A stretch of 64,000 nt of DNA from Candidatus Manganitrophus sp. (GCA_028865235.1 CP114561.1:1570001-1634000), one strand, 5' to 3'. Counted from the first letter of the stretch, positions 21,338 through 31,144 are shown. Notes: generated from the letters alone by a model not told the origin. A program made the numbers and translations.

Positions 21338-22375
21338 ATGAACCGCCGAGAAGTCCTCAAACTATTGGGGCTCACCGTGGTGAACCTGAGTTTTGGCGGC
21401 CGCCACGCCTGGGCGGCGCTCACCGGTTCCGTCGAGGGAGAGGCCGAAATCATCCGGGGAACCCGAGTGATGATGGGAAATGTCCCGGTCACCATCAGCG
21501 CGGTGGCGTCGGACCGAAACCAGGGGAGGGAGGCGATCGCGGCGGCCTTCGGCGAGATGCATCGGATCGAAAATCTCTTAAGCGTGTTCCTTCCCCAAAG
21601 CGAATTCTCGCGGATCAATGCCGCCGCCGGGGAAGGTCCGGTCCGGGTCAGTTCCGAGACGATCGAGATTATTCGGCGGGGAAAAGAAATTGCGCGGCTC
21701 ACCGGAGGCGCGTTCGACATGGCGCTCGGACCGGCGATCTCGTCGTGGGACTTCCTTGGAAAGCGCCATGTGCCGACCCCGGAAGAGATCGCCGCGCTCA
21801 AACCGCTCTGTCGTTCGGAGGAAATTTCGATCGACGAAACGAAACAGGAGGTCTCCTTGCAAAAGAAGGGGATGTCGCTCGATCCGGGAGGGATCGGCAA
21901 AGGATACCTCGCCGAGCGGGGCAAACAGCTCCTCCTTAAAAATGGAATCACCTCCGGGATCATCGCCACGGCGGGGGATTTGGTTCTCTTCGGCGGTCGG
22001 CCCGACGGCACGCCGTGGCGGGTGGCGATTCAGCATCCGCGCCACCGCGACGATAAAATCGCCTCGATCGATCTGACCGACTGCGCCGTTTCAACCTCCG
22101 GCGACTACGAGCGGTTTTTCACGAAAGACGGCGTGACCTACCATCACCTCCTCGATCCGAAGACGATGCTCCCGGCGCGGGAGTGCCAGAGCGTGACGGT
22201 GATCAGCGAAGAGGGGACCGCGGCCGACGCGGTCGCCACCGGGGCGTTCGTGATGGGGCCCACGCGGGGGATGGCGCTGCTCGACGGGTCAAAGAATGGA
22301 AACGGCATCGTGATTGATCGGAACGGCGGCGTTCAAATATCCGATGCGCTCGTGGAGCGGGTAAAACTTCACTGA
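21338..22375 (+). CDS. apbE: FAD:protein FMN transferase (ApbE family)
   Basis: 345 residues with a Tat-like or Sec signal (MNRREVLKLLG...GRHAWA). ApbE attaches FMN covalently to Thr/Ser of target proteins in or facing the periplasm. Family motifs are MGNVPVTISAV near 46, FSRINAAAGEGP near 90, GGAFDMALGPA near 128, DPGGIGKGYLAER near 185 and STSGDYERFF near 251. No obvious FMN-acceptor partner such as NqrC or RnfG is in the window, so its target is open; the neighbouring DUF4266/DUF3570/TlpA genes are common companions of ApbE. The start has AGGAAG upstream. Confidence 0.93.
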   Translation: MNRREVLKLLGLTVVNLSFGGRHAWAALTGSVEGEAEIIRGTRVMMGNVPVTISAVASDRNQGREAIAAAFGEMHRIENLLSVFLPQSEFSRINAAAGEGPVRVSSETIEIIRRGKEIARLTGGAFDMALGPAISSWDFLGKRHVPTPEEIAALKPLCRSEEISIDETKQEVSLQKKGMSLDPGGIGKGYLAERGKQLLLKNGITSGIIATAGDLVLFGGRPDGTPWRVAIQHPRHRDDKIASIDLTDCAVSTSGDYERFFTKDGVTYHHLLDPKTMLPARECQSVTVISEEGTAADAVATGAFVMGPTRGMALLDGSKNGNGIVIDRNGGVQISDALVERVKLH

Positions 22376-22399
22376 GCGACGCGCAGTTAAGAGGTAGAA

Positions 22400-22930
22400 A
22401 TGAAGATCGTTTCAGGAACTTCAAGAATGAAAAGAGCAGGAGGGATCGCGATTCTGGGGCTGCTCTGCTTGCTCTCATCCCCGGCATGGCCGGCGTCGAT
22501 CGGCGACGCGGCGCCCGGCTTTTCTCTGCCGGCCCCGCAGGAGGGGAAGGTCAGCCTGGAGGAATTTAAAGGGAAGGTGGTCCTTATTAATTTTTGGGCG
22601 AGCTGGTGTACCCCCTGTCAGGAAGAGCTTCCTGAACTGCAGAAGATTTATCAGAAGTATCAGGAGCGCGGATTCGAAGTGATCGGAATCAATATCGACA
22701 AAAAGCAGGTGAACGCCGAAAAACTTATCCAGCGGTTTAACCTCACCTTTCCTGTCGGGCTCGATCCTGAATCTTCTACCATCCGTGAGTACAAAGGACG
22801 TTCCATGCCGATGTCGTATCTGATCGATCGGCAGGGAGCAATCAGAGAGCTTTTCTTCGGATTCAACCGGAAGAAGCTCGCCGGGATGGAAAAATCGATT
22901 GTGGAGGCGCTTGATGAAGCAGCCAAATAA
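22400..22930 (+). CDS. TlpA/ResA-like thioredoxin-fold protein
   Basis: 176 residues, exported and probably periplasmic. Thioredoxin active site FWASWCTPCQEELPEL near residue 70. After it come VIGINIDKK and the cis-Pro region RSMPMSYLIDRQG. ResA/TlpA proteins reduce apocytochrome or copper-site cysteines and receive electrons from CcdA, which is encoded at 28625. It overlaps the DUF4266 lipoprotein gene by 17 bp, so translation is coupled. The local need is clear: several CxxCH cytochromes and Cys-rich copper-type proteins are encoded nearby. Confidence 0.92.
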   Translation: MKIVSGTSRMKRAGGIAILGLLCLLSSPAWPASIGDAAPGFSLPAPQEGKVSLEEFKGKVVLINFWASWCTPCQEELPELQKIYQKYQERGFEVIGINIDKKQVNAEKLIQRFNLTFPVGLDPESSTIREYKGRSMPMSYLIDRQGAIRELFFGFNRKKLAGMEKSIVEALDEAAK

Positions 22931-23156
22931 TAACGTCATCAGACGACCGCTTCTGTTTTGGATGGTTCTGGCAGGTTTCGTGGGCCTTGTGGGGTGCGCC
23001 AATGTGGCGCCCTACGAGCGGGAATACCTCGCCGACCCGATCATGGAGTTCGACGAAGGACCGCATGAAGCCTATGAGCAACATCTGCACCGCGCCCTCG
23101 AAGGAGGCCTGGCCGGACAGCCGGCGGCCGGCGGGGGATGCGGGTGCGAGCAGTAA
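22914..23156 (+). CDS. DUF4266 family lipoprotein
   Basis: 80 residues. Signal and lipobox FVGLVGC near residue 29, then the family body ANVAPYEREYLADPIM and a Gly/Cys tail GGGCGCEQ. DUF4266 proteins are tiny lipoproteins that usually accompany DUF3570, ApbE and a thioredoxin. All four are present here, although DUF3570 is separated by two inserted genes. The GGAGG six bases before the ATG at 22914 decides the start over a TTG-type start further upstream. Role unknown; the GCGC tail could bind a metal or take part in disulphide exchange. Confidence 0.88.
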   Translation: MKQPNNNVIRRPLLFWMVLAGFVGLVGCANVAPYEREYLADPIMEFDEGPHEAYEQHLHRALEGGLAGQPAAGGGCGCEQ

Positions 23157-23189
23157 GAACGGAGATCAGTTACGAAGATCCTCAGAAGT

Positions 23190-23195
23190 TATAAT
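23190..23195 (+). promoter_or_regulatory. Possible -10 element
   Basis: A perfect TATAAT 24 bp before the beta-propeller ATG. The -35 position (CAGTTA) is poor, so an activator would be needed. Confidence 0.3.
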
Positions 23196-23218
23196 ACTAA
23201 CCGAGAAAGGAGCATCAA

Positions 23219-24783
23219 ATGAAACATAAATGGAGAAACATCACAATAGGGCTGCTCACCGCCGTTGCATTGACCGCCTGCGGCGGGGGCGGCAGTAGCG
23301 GTGGGGGGGGGGAGGGAACCCGCCAGCCGCAGAGGAATGGCTTCTCTTTGCGGAAGATGGAAGCGCAGGCAGCAACAATCTTTCCGTCTTTAAAGCATCG
23401 GCGTCGTCACCCATTCAGGTGCCGATCCCGCAGGAAGGCCAAACCCTCAGCTTCAATACATTGCCTTTAGGAGAAATCCATCTTGCCAATGGCAAGGCAT
23501 TTGTCGTGATCACCTCGGGGCTGACCGGTCCTGCCCCCGATAATTTGCCCTCCGGAGGTCTTGCCGTGGTCGACGTCGACGATCCGGACACCTTGGAGAC
23601 CACCCTTGTTTTGGCCAGCGCCGCCACCGGCAGGGGAAGCCGGATCGTTCATACCTTCATTGATCCGGAAGGGAAATTTCTCTGGGCGCACAACGACGGA
23701 CCCAGCGGTGACGCCAATCCCGATTCCGTTTTCCGCGTCGATGTGGACCCAGCAAGCCCTACCTATTTGACGCCGTCTGAAACCGTGGTTGGGAACGGCC
23801 ACAAGAAAGCGGCGCTGGGTTTTCCTACCACGACACAGCCGACGGCTCGGATGGTCTACGTTGTGAGCAGTCTGACGGAACGACGGATCGATGTGATTGA
23901 CCGCGATCCCGCTTCAGGGACGTTCGGCCAGGTAATCAAGATTATCAGGAACGTCCCCGCCAGCCCGCATGGGATGGATTACTCCCCCAACAGCGGGCGG
24001 TCCTTTTCGGGTATCACCGGCGGAGGGATGGTGAGCGTCGACGGTACCCTGCTCGACACTGCCAACATTACCAACTTCCCGGACGTCGACTGCGCGCCCG
24101 GCGGCGTACCGCCGGCCTCGCCCGGAGGCACGCCGTATACCGGCGGGATTCCGGTCACCGATGATAATTGTGTCGGTTCCCCCGCCACTCCCGGCGCCGG
24201 CCAGGAAGATCCCTCCGTGTTTGTCCTCTCCACCGGAGCGGGCAGCAACACGACCTTAATTGGGGGATATGTCCATGTCGTTACGAACGACCACGACGAA
24301 GACACGGTGTACACTGCCGGTCGTAGCGGCGCTGCGAGTATGGCCTGGCTGACGGCCGTTAATCCCGGGTCAGGAAGCACCCCGCCGGGGACTGGGACGG
24401 ATGGTGTGGTGGCCATCGAACTTGGCGATATGGCCCCCAGCAACTTCAGCGTGTCGCACGCAGCCCATAAAGCCTACGTTCCGAGTTCCGGAGGCGGGAC
24501 AATCAACGATCAGGTCAAAGTCGTAGACGTGGATCACGACTCCGCCACCCACAACCAGGTGATCAACACGATTACCGTCGGTACGGCTACCGGAGAGAAT
24601 CGCAACATCCAGGCCAGTCCGGATGGAAGATTGGTGATGGCGCCGAACACATCGACGAACACCGTCAGCGTGATCGATACGGAAACGGATACGGTCATTG
24701 ACACCTTGACGCTGACGACAGGAACAACCGCCGGGAACGTCAGGCTGTTCAAACTGCCGTTCGACGCGGAGGACAATCACTAA
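23219..24783 (+). CDS. Lipoprotein beta-propeller, YVTN/YncE-like, copy 1 (one apparent frameshift)
   Basis: About 520 residues after repair of a G10 run (23303-23312). Lipobox AVALTAC, then a Gly linker, then a seven-bladed-type propeller with blades such as LPSGGLAVVDVDDPDTLETT, ASPDGRLVMAPNTSTNTVSV and VIDTETDTVIDTL. It is paralogous to the protein at 31145-32692: AAEEWLLFAEDGS, IPVxLGEIHxANGKA-type and SPHGMDY.PNSGRS segments match. Likely surface or periplasmic; such propellers bind proteins or metals. GAAAGGAG precedes the ATG. A terminator follows its stop. Confidence 0.85.
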
Positions 24784-24801
24784 GTAGCTTCGGCTGGATG
24801 G

Positions 24802-24864
24802 GGCGGGGCGAAAAACGCCCCGCCTGTTCGGCTGGCAAATAACTGCGCGTTGGCAGTTTTTTTT
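24802..24864 (+). terminator. Double hairpin terminator after propeller 1
   Basis: A perfect 9-bp GC stem (24802-24810 with 24816-24824) is followed by a 6-bp hairpin (24841-24846 with 24853-24858) running into eight T residues (24857-24864). The second is a standard intrinsic terminator. Confidence 0.85.
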
Positions 24865-24884
24865 AACAACAGGAAAAACATCGC

Positions 24885-27434
24885 GTGATTCGACATCGAT
24901 CCATTTTATACGGCTTGTTCTTTCTTTCGGGGACGGCCGGTCTGGTTTATGAAATCCTCTGGATGCGGTATTTTCAGCTCCTCTTCGGAAATACCGCCAA
25001 GGCGGCGGCGACGGTCCTGACCGTCTTTTTTCTCGGAATGGCAATCGGAAGCGCCCTCGGCGGCCGTTGGGCGCAGCGGGCGAAAAATCCCCTCCGCGCC
25101 TACGGCTGGGTCGAGCTCGGCATCGCTCTGGCGGCGGCCCCCGTTCCCCTCCTGCCGTCGCTCTATGAGCGGCTCCTTCCGGCGTCTTTCTTCTTCGACG
25201 CCTCGTTTTCGTTGGACCTCCTCCGTTTTCTCTTGGCATTGGCGATGACCCTCCCGGCCGGGATTCTCCTCGGGGCGACCTTCCCGATCATGGGAGCGGC
25301 GCTGATTAAAGATCGCGATCCCTTGGGCCGCTCCGCTTCACTGCTCTACAGCCTCAACACCCTCGGCGCGGTCTGCGGCGTGGCGCTGACCGGCTTTTTC
25401 CTCCCGCCGGCGATCGGCATCTCACTGACCTACGCCCTGGCCGTCGCCGTCAATCTTCTCCTGGGGGGATGGGTGGTCGGCGGATTGGGGAAGGACAACC
25501 CCATCCCCTCCTCTTTGAAACCGACTGAAAGCCGCGCCGCCCGCGCCGAGAATACTTCGCAGGCCGCCCTCTCCGACCGGGTTCTCCTCACCCTCGCCTT
25601 CGGATCGGGGATGGTCCTGATCGGCCTTGAGGTGTTGTGGACCCGGATGTTCGCCCTGATCTTCCAGAACTCGGTCTACAGCTTCTCCGCGATCCTCTTG
25701 ACCGTTTTGATCGGGCTCTCCGCGGGGGCGCTCTTCGTCGGCCGAGTCGCGCCGAACGCGGCCCGCCCGATGATGTTTCTCGGCGCGACGTTGGGTCTTG
25801 CCGCCTTCAGCACCCTTCTCATTCCCTTCCTCTTTTTGAAGACGACCGGAATCACCTACTTCGCCTATGGCGCCGGGTGGCCGTCGTATCTTTATCAGGT
25901 GATCTTGTTGATCGCCGTCATCATCTTCCTCCCCTCGCTCCTCGCCGGGATGACCCTTCCCTTGCTCTGGCAACTTTTTCATCGTCAAGGTCGCGCGGTC
26001 GGCGTCAGCTTGGGAACCGTAAATTTCTGGAATCTGCTGGGGGGGATCGTCGGCGCCACCGGGACCGGTTTTTTCCTGATGCCGGCCTTCGGCCTCTGGA
26101 CTAGCGTGGTCATCATGGCGATGATGCTGCTCGGTCTCTCCCAAATCGCTCTTTGGTCGACTTCATCGGCCTGGCGTTGGCAGTCGGCCGCCGTCTTCTT
26201 ATTCGTCGTGGCGGCGCTCTTTGTCTCAAACCCGTCTCGGTATCCGGTCCAATATCTCAACGACGGCGAGAAACTTCTCTATCTCGACGAGGGGGAAGAT
26301 GCGGTCGTCTCGGTCGTGGAAGACGCCGCCGGGGTCCGGTGGCTCAAGAGCAACAACACCTACCGGCTCGGCGCGACGACCGAAGTTCGGGGCGAGAAAC
26401 GGCTGGGGCATCTTCCCCTCCTGCTTCATCCCGATCCGAAAAGCGCCGCGTTTGTCGGGGTCGGCACCGGGATTTCGATGAGCGCCGCCCTCGGCCATCC
26501 GCTCGAACGTCTCGTCGGCGTGGAGATCCTTCCCGGCGTCCTCGACGCCATCCCCTACTTCTCCGGGCAAAATGGGGACCTCCTGAGCGATCCACGGGTG
26601 AAGATCGCGCTCGGCGACGGACGGGTCTATCTGAGGACGACCGATCAGCGCTTCGACGTCATCATCTCCGATCTCTTCGTCCCCTGGCATGCCGGGACCG
26701 GAAGCCTCTACACCCTCGAACATTTCCAGGCCGGCCGGGAGCGGCTGAATCGGGGCGGCCTCTTCGTCCAGTGGCTCCCCCTCTACCAGATGTCGGAGCG
26801 GGAGCTCGGATCGATCGCGGCGACCTTCGCGGCGGTCTTCCCCCATGTGTCGATCTGGCGCGGAGATTTCTCGACGACCGCCCCGATCATCGGCCTCGCC
26901 GGTTCGGTGGAGCCTCTGACGCTCGACGAAGGGGCGCTCGGCGGGCGTCTCGCTATATTGGCCGACCGGATCAAACCGCAGGATACGATTCTTCAGACCC
27001 TCTCCGACTTCACTTTGCTTTACGCCGGGGATCTCGCCTCGGTCCGCGCCTGGCTGGAGCGGTTTCCGCTCAACACCGACGACTCCCCGGTGGTCGAGTT
27101 TATGGCGCCGGTGAGCCAATCCCGCAAGGAGATGGTGAGCGGCCCCGCGTTGCTCTCGTTTTACCGGCGCATCCAAGAGTCTCCGGCGGTGAACCCGGTT
27201 CGGGTCCGGCCGATGAACGGCGCCGACGCAGCGCCCCTCTCACCGTTGGCCGGCAATCTTCTGTTCGTCGCCATGGAGGCAGCGCGTGAAAAAAACGACA
27301 AGGCTCAGCTCGCACTGATCAATAGGGCGGTCGAGCTCCTCCCCGGAAGCAACGTGCTTAACCTGATGAATGTTGTCCTGAACGCGACGAGCGCCACCGC
27401 GACAAGAGGGGTGGCTTTGGATTCTTTGAAATGA
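24885..27434 (+). CDS. Fused membrane/spermidine synthase-like protein
   Basis: 849 residues. The N-terminal two fifths is a polytopic membrane domain (GTAGLVYEILWMRYFQLLFG, FFLGMAIGSALGGRWA and about ten helices). The C-terminal domain has a spermidine-synthase/methyltransferase fold: FVGVGTGISMSAAL near residue 525, VGVEILPGV, ALGDGRVYLR and a DLFVPWHAGTG loop. These 'fused MFS/spermidine synthase' proteins are common but largely uncharacterised; polyamine formation is not established for them. GTG start. Its stop overlaps the DUF3570 ATG by four bases. It follows a terminator, so it starts a new transcript. Confidence 0.85.
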   Translation: MIRHRSILYGLFFLSGTAGLVYEILWMRYFQLLFGNTAKAAATVLTVFFLGMAIGSALGGRWAQRAKNPLRAYGWVELGIALAAAPVPLLPSLYERLLPASFFFDASFSLDLLRFLLALAMTLPAGILLGATFPIMGAALIKDRDPLGRSASLLYSLNTLGAVCGVALTGFFLPPAIGISLTYALAVAVNLLLGGWVVGGLGKDNPIPSSLKPTESRAARAENTSQAALSDRVLLTLAFGSGMVLIGLEVLWTRMFALIFQNSVYSFSAILLTVLIGLSAGALFVGRVAPNAARPMMFLGATLGLAAFSTLLIPFLFLKTTGITYFAYGAGWPSYLYQVILLIAVIIFLPSLLAGMTLPLLWQLFHRQGRAVGVSLGTVNFWNLLGGIVGATGTGFFLMPAFGLWTSVVIMAMMLLGLSQIALWSTSSAWRWQSAAVFLFVVAALFVSNPSRYPVQYLNDGEKLLYLDEGEDAVVSVVEDAAGVRWLKSNNTYRLGATTEVRGEKRLGHLPLLLHPDPKSAAFVGVGTGISMSAALGHPLERLVGVEILPGVLDAIPYFSGQNGDLLSDPRVKIALGDGRVYLRTTDQRFDVIISDLFVPWHAGTGSLYTLEHFQAGRERLNRGGLFVQWLPLYQMSERELGSIAATFAAVFPHVSIWRGDFSTTAPIIGLAGSVEPLTLDEGALGGRLAILADRIKPQDTILQTLSDFTLLYAGDLASVRAWLERFPLNTDDSPVVEFMAPVSQSRKEMVSGPALLSFYRRIQESPAVNPVRVRPMNGADAAPLSPLAGNLLFVAMEAAREKNDKAQLALINRAVELLPGSNVLNLMNVVLNATSATATRGVALDSLK

Positions 27435-28609
27435 CATTGCCTAAAAGTAAAACGGATGGATGGAAAATGATCGATCGATACAAAGCAGGCCCGGGGGGGC
27501 TCATCGCGGCTCTTTTCGTCTTCCTCGTAGGATCCTTTTGGGCGCAGCCCGCCGCGGCGCTCGACATCATCGATTTATCGATGGGTTACTACAAAGACGA
27601 CAACCGCCTGACGGTGAACACGCCGGGCCTCTTGATCAATAAAGACCTGACCGAAAGCGCGTCATTCAGCATCAAGTACACCTACGAGACGTTCGAGAAG
27701 GAAGCGCCGCAAAATGCGGCCGATGCGGTCACCGGGGCGACGACCGTTTCGGGAGGGACGGGGGGAGGATACGATGAGACGCGGCACGAGATCGTGGCCG
27801 GCTTTGCGCAGCAATTTAGATCGACCTTGATCGGCCTCGGCTACTTCTATGGAGACGAAAATGATTTCCATTCGGACGCTTATTCCGTCGCTCTCACCCA
27901 GTTTCTGTTCGAGACGAACCTCGCTGTCACTGCTTTGTACGGTAAGACGTTCGACGAGATCGACAAACTCGACCCCCCGAACGACGACTTTCCGAAGGAC
28001 AAAGATACCGACACTTTTACGATCGCGGCGACCCAAATCCTCACCCCCCGGCTCTTGATCTCCGGGGGATACAGCCTTTCAAAAGTGGAAGGGTTTCAGA
28101 GCCTGCCGCTCCGGAAAGTGAACGCCATTCAGGGATCGATCCAGGGAATTCCGATCGGGACGATCTACGAGGAAAAACACCCCGACGAGCGGACGCGGCA
28201 AACCTTTTTTCTCGGGTTGAAACAATACTTCCTCTCGGGAAGAGCGATCTACCTGAATCTCTCGTATTACATGGACGACTGGGGGGTGCATGCGATCGCC
28301 GCGGAGCCCCGCATACAGCAATACCTTTCGGAGAGTGTCATCCTCCGGCTTCGCTATCGGTTCTACTCGCAGACCGCGGCCGATTTCTACCAACCGACCT
28401 ACTCCGCCTCGGAAGTCACCGAGGAATCGCTCAAGACCGCCGACGTCCGGCTGAGGGATTACGATACCCATACCGTCGGTATTGCCATTCGATTGGTGGG
28501 AAAGATGATCGACGATTGGTCGGTCTTGATGTCCTACGATCGGTACTTTGAAACCAATGACGGGCTTAAAGCGAATATTTATCAAGTCACCTTAAGCATA
28601 CCGTATTAG
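27431..28609 (+). CDS. DUF3570 family outer membrane protein
   Basis: 392 residues. A signal peptide (cleavage near AAALDI, residue 45) is followed by a beta-barrel-like sequence with many alternating strands, closing in VTLSIPY. The ESASFSIKYTYETFEKEAP region, GGYDETRHEI and YMDDWGVHAI are typical of DUF3570. Family members co-occur with DUF4266, ApbE and thioredoxin-like proteins, as here. The start overlaps the spermidine-synthase-like gene as ATGA, giving translational coupling. The transported or bound ligand is unknown. Confidence 0.87.
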   Translation: MTLPKSKTDGWKMIDRYKAGPGGLIAALFVFLVGSFWAQPAAALDIIDLSMGYYKDDNRLTVNTPGLLINKDLTESASFSIKYTYETFEKEAPQNAADAVTGATTVSGGTGGGYDETRHEIVAGFAQQFRSTLIGLGYFYGDENDFHSDAYSVALTQFLFETNLAVTALYGKTFDEIDKLDPPNDDFPKDKDTDTFTIAATQILTPRLLISGGYSLSKVEGFQSLPLRKVNAIQGSIQGIPIGTIYEEKHPDERTRQTFFLGLKQYFLSGRAIYLNLSYYMDDWGVHAIAAEPRIQQYLSESVILRLRYRFYSQTAADFYQPTYSASEVTEESLKTADVRLRDYDTHTVGIAIRLVGKMIDDWSVLMSYDRYFETNDGLKANIYQVTLSIPY

Positions 28610-28624
28610 GAAAAGAAGGCATCC

Positions 28625-29365
28625 ATGTCCACAGCCGAGGTTTCCATCATGATGGCGTTTCTCGCGGGGCTGCTCTCGTTTCTCTCCCCCTGCGTGCTGC
28701 CGCTCGTCCCCTCTTTTATCGTCTACATCACCGGGATCTCGTTCGAGCAGTTGACGCAGGAGCGCGGCGACCGCCACATTCAATGGAACGCGCTGGCGCA
28801 CGCCGGGATATTCGTCCTCGGATTTTCGGTCATCTTCATTCTCTTCGGCGCCTCGGCGACGGCGGCGGGGGAATGGCTGCTGGAGCACCAGTTCCACCTT
28901 CAGCAGGTCGGGGGGATTCTGATCGTCTTATTCGGCCTCTTTATGATGGGGGCGCTCCCCCTCCGTTTTCTCATGGCCGAGAAGCGGCTCCATTTGAACC
29001 GGCGGCCCGCCGGCTTCATCGGAACGTTTCTTATCGGCGCGGCGTTCGGCGCCGGGTGGACCCCCTGCGTCGGGCCGATTCTCGGCTCGATCCTTCTGAT
29101 GGCGAGCATGTCGAAATCGGTCGCCGCCGGCATCGCGCTGTTGACCGCCTATTCCCTCGGATTGGGGATTCCCCTCCTGATCGCGGCGGTCAGCCTGGGA
29201 ACTTTTTTGGGCCGGATGAAGCGGGCCAACCGTTATCTCAAGCCGATCTCCTTTATCAGCGGCGCGCTGCTCGTTATACTCGGCGTTCTCTTTTTTACGG
29301 GCTATTTCGCAATATTCACCGGATGGTTAACTGAGGTAGGGTTCGGATGGTACATCGCGCAATAA
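28625..29365 (+). CDS. ccdA: CcdA/DsbD-type thiol-disulphide membrane transporter
   Basis: 246 residues, six helices. Redox cysteines sit in the hallmark SPCVLPLVPSF (helix 1, residue 21) and WTPCVGPILGS (helix 4, about residue 143). CcdA passes electrons across the inner membrane to periplasmic thioredoxin-like proteins such as the TlpA-like protein at 22400, for cytochrome c and copper-protein maturation. It is 15 bp from DUF3570 and its end overlaps the cytochrome-porin gene by 19 bp, so it is likely dedicated to that protein. Confidence 0.94.
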   Translation: MSTAEVSIMMAFLAGLLSFLSPCVLPLVPSFIVYITGISFEQLTQERGDRHIQWNALAHAGIFVLGFSVIFILFGASATAAGEWLLEHQFHLQQVGGILIVLFGLFMMGALPLRFLMAEKRLHLNRRPAGFIGTFLIGAAFGAGWTPCVGPILGSILLMASMSKSVAAGIALLTAYSLGLGIPLLIAAVSLGTFLGRMKRANRYLKPISFISGALLVILGVLFFTGYFAIFTGWLTEVGFGWYIAQ

Positions 29366-30797
29366 GTGACAGAAATCATTTCCACACCGGCGTCATGCTG
29401 CTCGCCGTCGCAATCATTCTCTTTACCTTCTCCCGGAACGCCGAAGCGATCCCAGCGTTCGCCCGAACCCACCAGGCGCCGTGCACCCTTTGTCACGATG
29501 GATTCCCCAAGCTCAATCATTTCGGAGAGGAATTCGAGCGCCGCGGGTTTCGGATGCCGGGGCAGGAGGGAAAGTATCTCTGGGAGCAGCCCCTTCCCTT
29601 TGCCGGCCGGATCAATGCGCTGGCGCAGGTGGAGATCAACAAATGGTCGCCGGAGGAGGGGGACCTCTTCAGCTCCACCAAAAGCGGGGTGGGGCTGTTC
29701 GACTGGCAAATCCTCACCGGAGGGACGATCACGCCGCGCGTCTCGTTTTTTGGACAGCTCGTCGGAAAAATCCAGGGGCTGGGGCCCGACGACACCGATG
29801 CCGACGCCGAACATACCGTTCATGGAATTTCGGAGATCCGGACCGAAGTCTTTTGGGCGCAGTTCAATGACATCGCCGGAGACAACGGCATGCTGAACCT
29901 CCGGATCGGGCTCGATCATGTCGATAATCACTTCTTATCCACCCCGCTGCGGCTGACCCATGCCGACTATTTAATCCAATTCCAGCCGGGACATATCGGC
30001 GCGTCTCTCCACCCGCTGGCGGTCGGCATCGGCTTCAACGGCGGACTGCCGGAGTCCGGCCTGGAGTACGACATCGGCGTTCGAAACTACGGACCGTTTT
30101 ACGACTCCAAGGAGGGGAATGAGCACCGGCTCGGCGCTGTTTATGCCGTGGCGAACAAACATATCGCGGAGAACACCGTCAGCTTTTTAATTTCAACCGA
30201 TCGCTCCGGAAACGCGAACCTTGAACAGGATGGAATGACCTTGGGATGGGGCGCCAGCCTCGACATTCACCTCGGAAAGCTGACGATCATTCCGGGTCTC
30301 TTCTGGTACCGCGACAAATCCGGAACCGGCACAGGAAGCGCCGGCGGCGGGGAAGAGCATGAACATGAAGAAGATGAGACGGGTGAAACGACCCTCCCCC
30401 CGCCGATGAACATGATCACGACGGGACCACGGACGGCACGACAGACGGAACGACAGATCATGCCCATGGAACGACCTTCCCGAACGGCCTGAACATCTTT
30501 AGCGGCACGATCGGGGCGACGTATCGGTTCAAACCATCTCTGTTGGGAACGATCCGGTACGACTTCAATAATTTCGACGTAAAAGATGAGGGGATCGAGC
30601 GGGAGGCGAAGCAATACGTCGTCAGCCTGGCGTGGTATGCCTACCCCAATGTCCGTTGGATCGCCGAATACAGCCGTTTGACCACCAAAAATCTCGAGTT
30701 TGTGGGAGAGCCGGGATTGGCCTCCTTGGAGCCGACCGCCGCCGAGTCGGATCTGACGCAGGACAAGGTGGTTTTAAGACTCGATGTCGGGTTCTGA
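29347..30797 (+). CDS. Cyc2-like fused monoheme cytochrome c/outer membrane porin 1 (one apparent frameshift)
   Basis: About 484 residues after repair. A signal peptide is followed by IPAFARTHQAPCTLCHDGF, a single CxxCH heme site, then KLNHFGEEFERRGFRMPG and a long beta-barrel that ends in VVLRLDVGF with the C-terminal Phe of outer membrane proteins. This layout matches Cyc2-type iron-oxidising cytochrome-porins, and the protein at 46957 is a paralogue. The frame breaks at C6 (30396-30401). Repair yields an acidic/His-rich loop (EEHEHEEDE...EHDHDGTTDGTT...DHAHG), plausibly a surface metal-binding loop. Iron or manganese oxidation is inference; similar cytochrome-barrel proteins of unknown role exist. 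Confidence 0.75.
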
Positions 30798-30798
30798 T

Positions 30799-30953
30799 GT
30801 GGAAACCTTGAAAAAAAAGAGAACAGCGGCGCTAAAAAAGAGCTGACCATCGAGAAAGAGGATCTTCCTTTGACCATTGTTTATAAAAACAAGCGTTACA
30901 TTTTGATTCTCACGAGAAACGACAAACTGATTTTGAATAAACAAACAGTGTAG
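30799..30953 (+). CDS. HemP-like small protein (one apparent frameshift)
   Basis: About 51 residues starting at GTG. The end LTIVYKNKRYILILTRNDKL then ILNK matches the HemP pattern of basic, KLxLTK-ending hemin-uptake peptides. The first codons join this part only if the A8 run at 30811-30818 has one more A; otherwise no normal start codon is available in frame. It lies one base after the cytochrome-porin stop. HemP aids expression of heme uptake genes in some proteobacteria; here it could relate to heme supply for the cytochromes. Tentative. Confidence 0.45.
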
Positions 30954-31071
30954 CAGCCAGCCAGCCTTCTGTCCGTTCGGAGCGGTCTCTTTTTGAACGC
31001 GAAACGGATGGGAATGCCAGCCAGCCGATCAAGCGCAGGTGATCTGTCGTCGGATATCGACCCTTCCGTGA

Positions 31072-31100
31072 CCGATCTCCTCTTTGGATCGGCTTTTTTT
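31072..31100 (+). terminator. Intrinsic terminator after the Cyc2-like/HemP-like genes
   Basis: CCGATC (31072-31077) pairs with GATCGG (31087-31092), followed by C and seven T residues (31094-31100). Confidence 0.85.
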
Positions 31101-31144
31101 GTTCAAAAAACGAATCACCCACCAAACCCAAAAAGGAGAATGAA

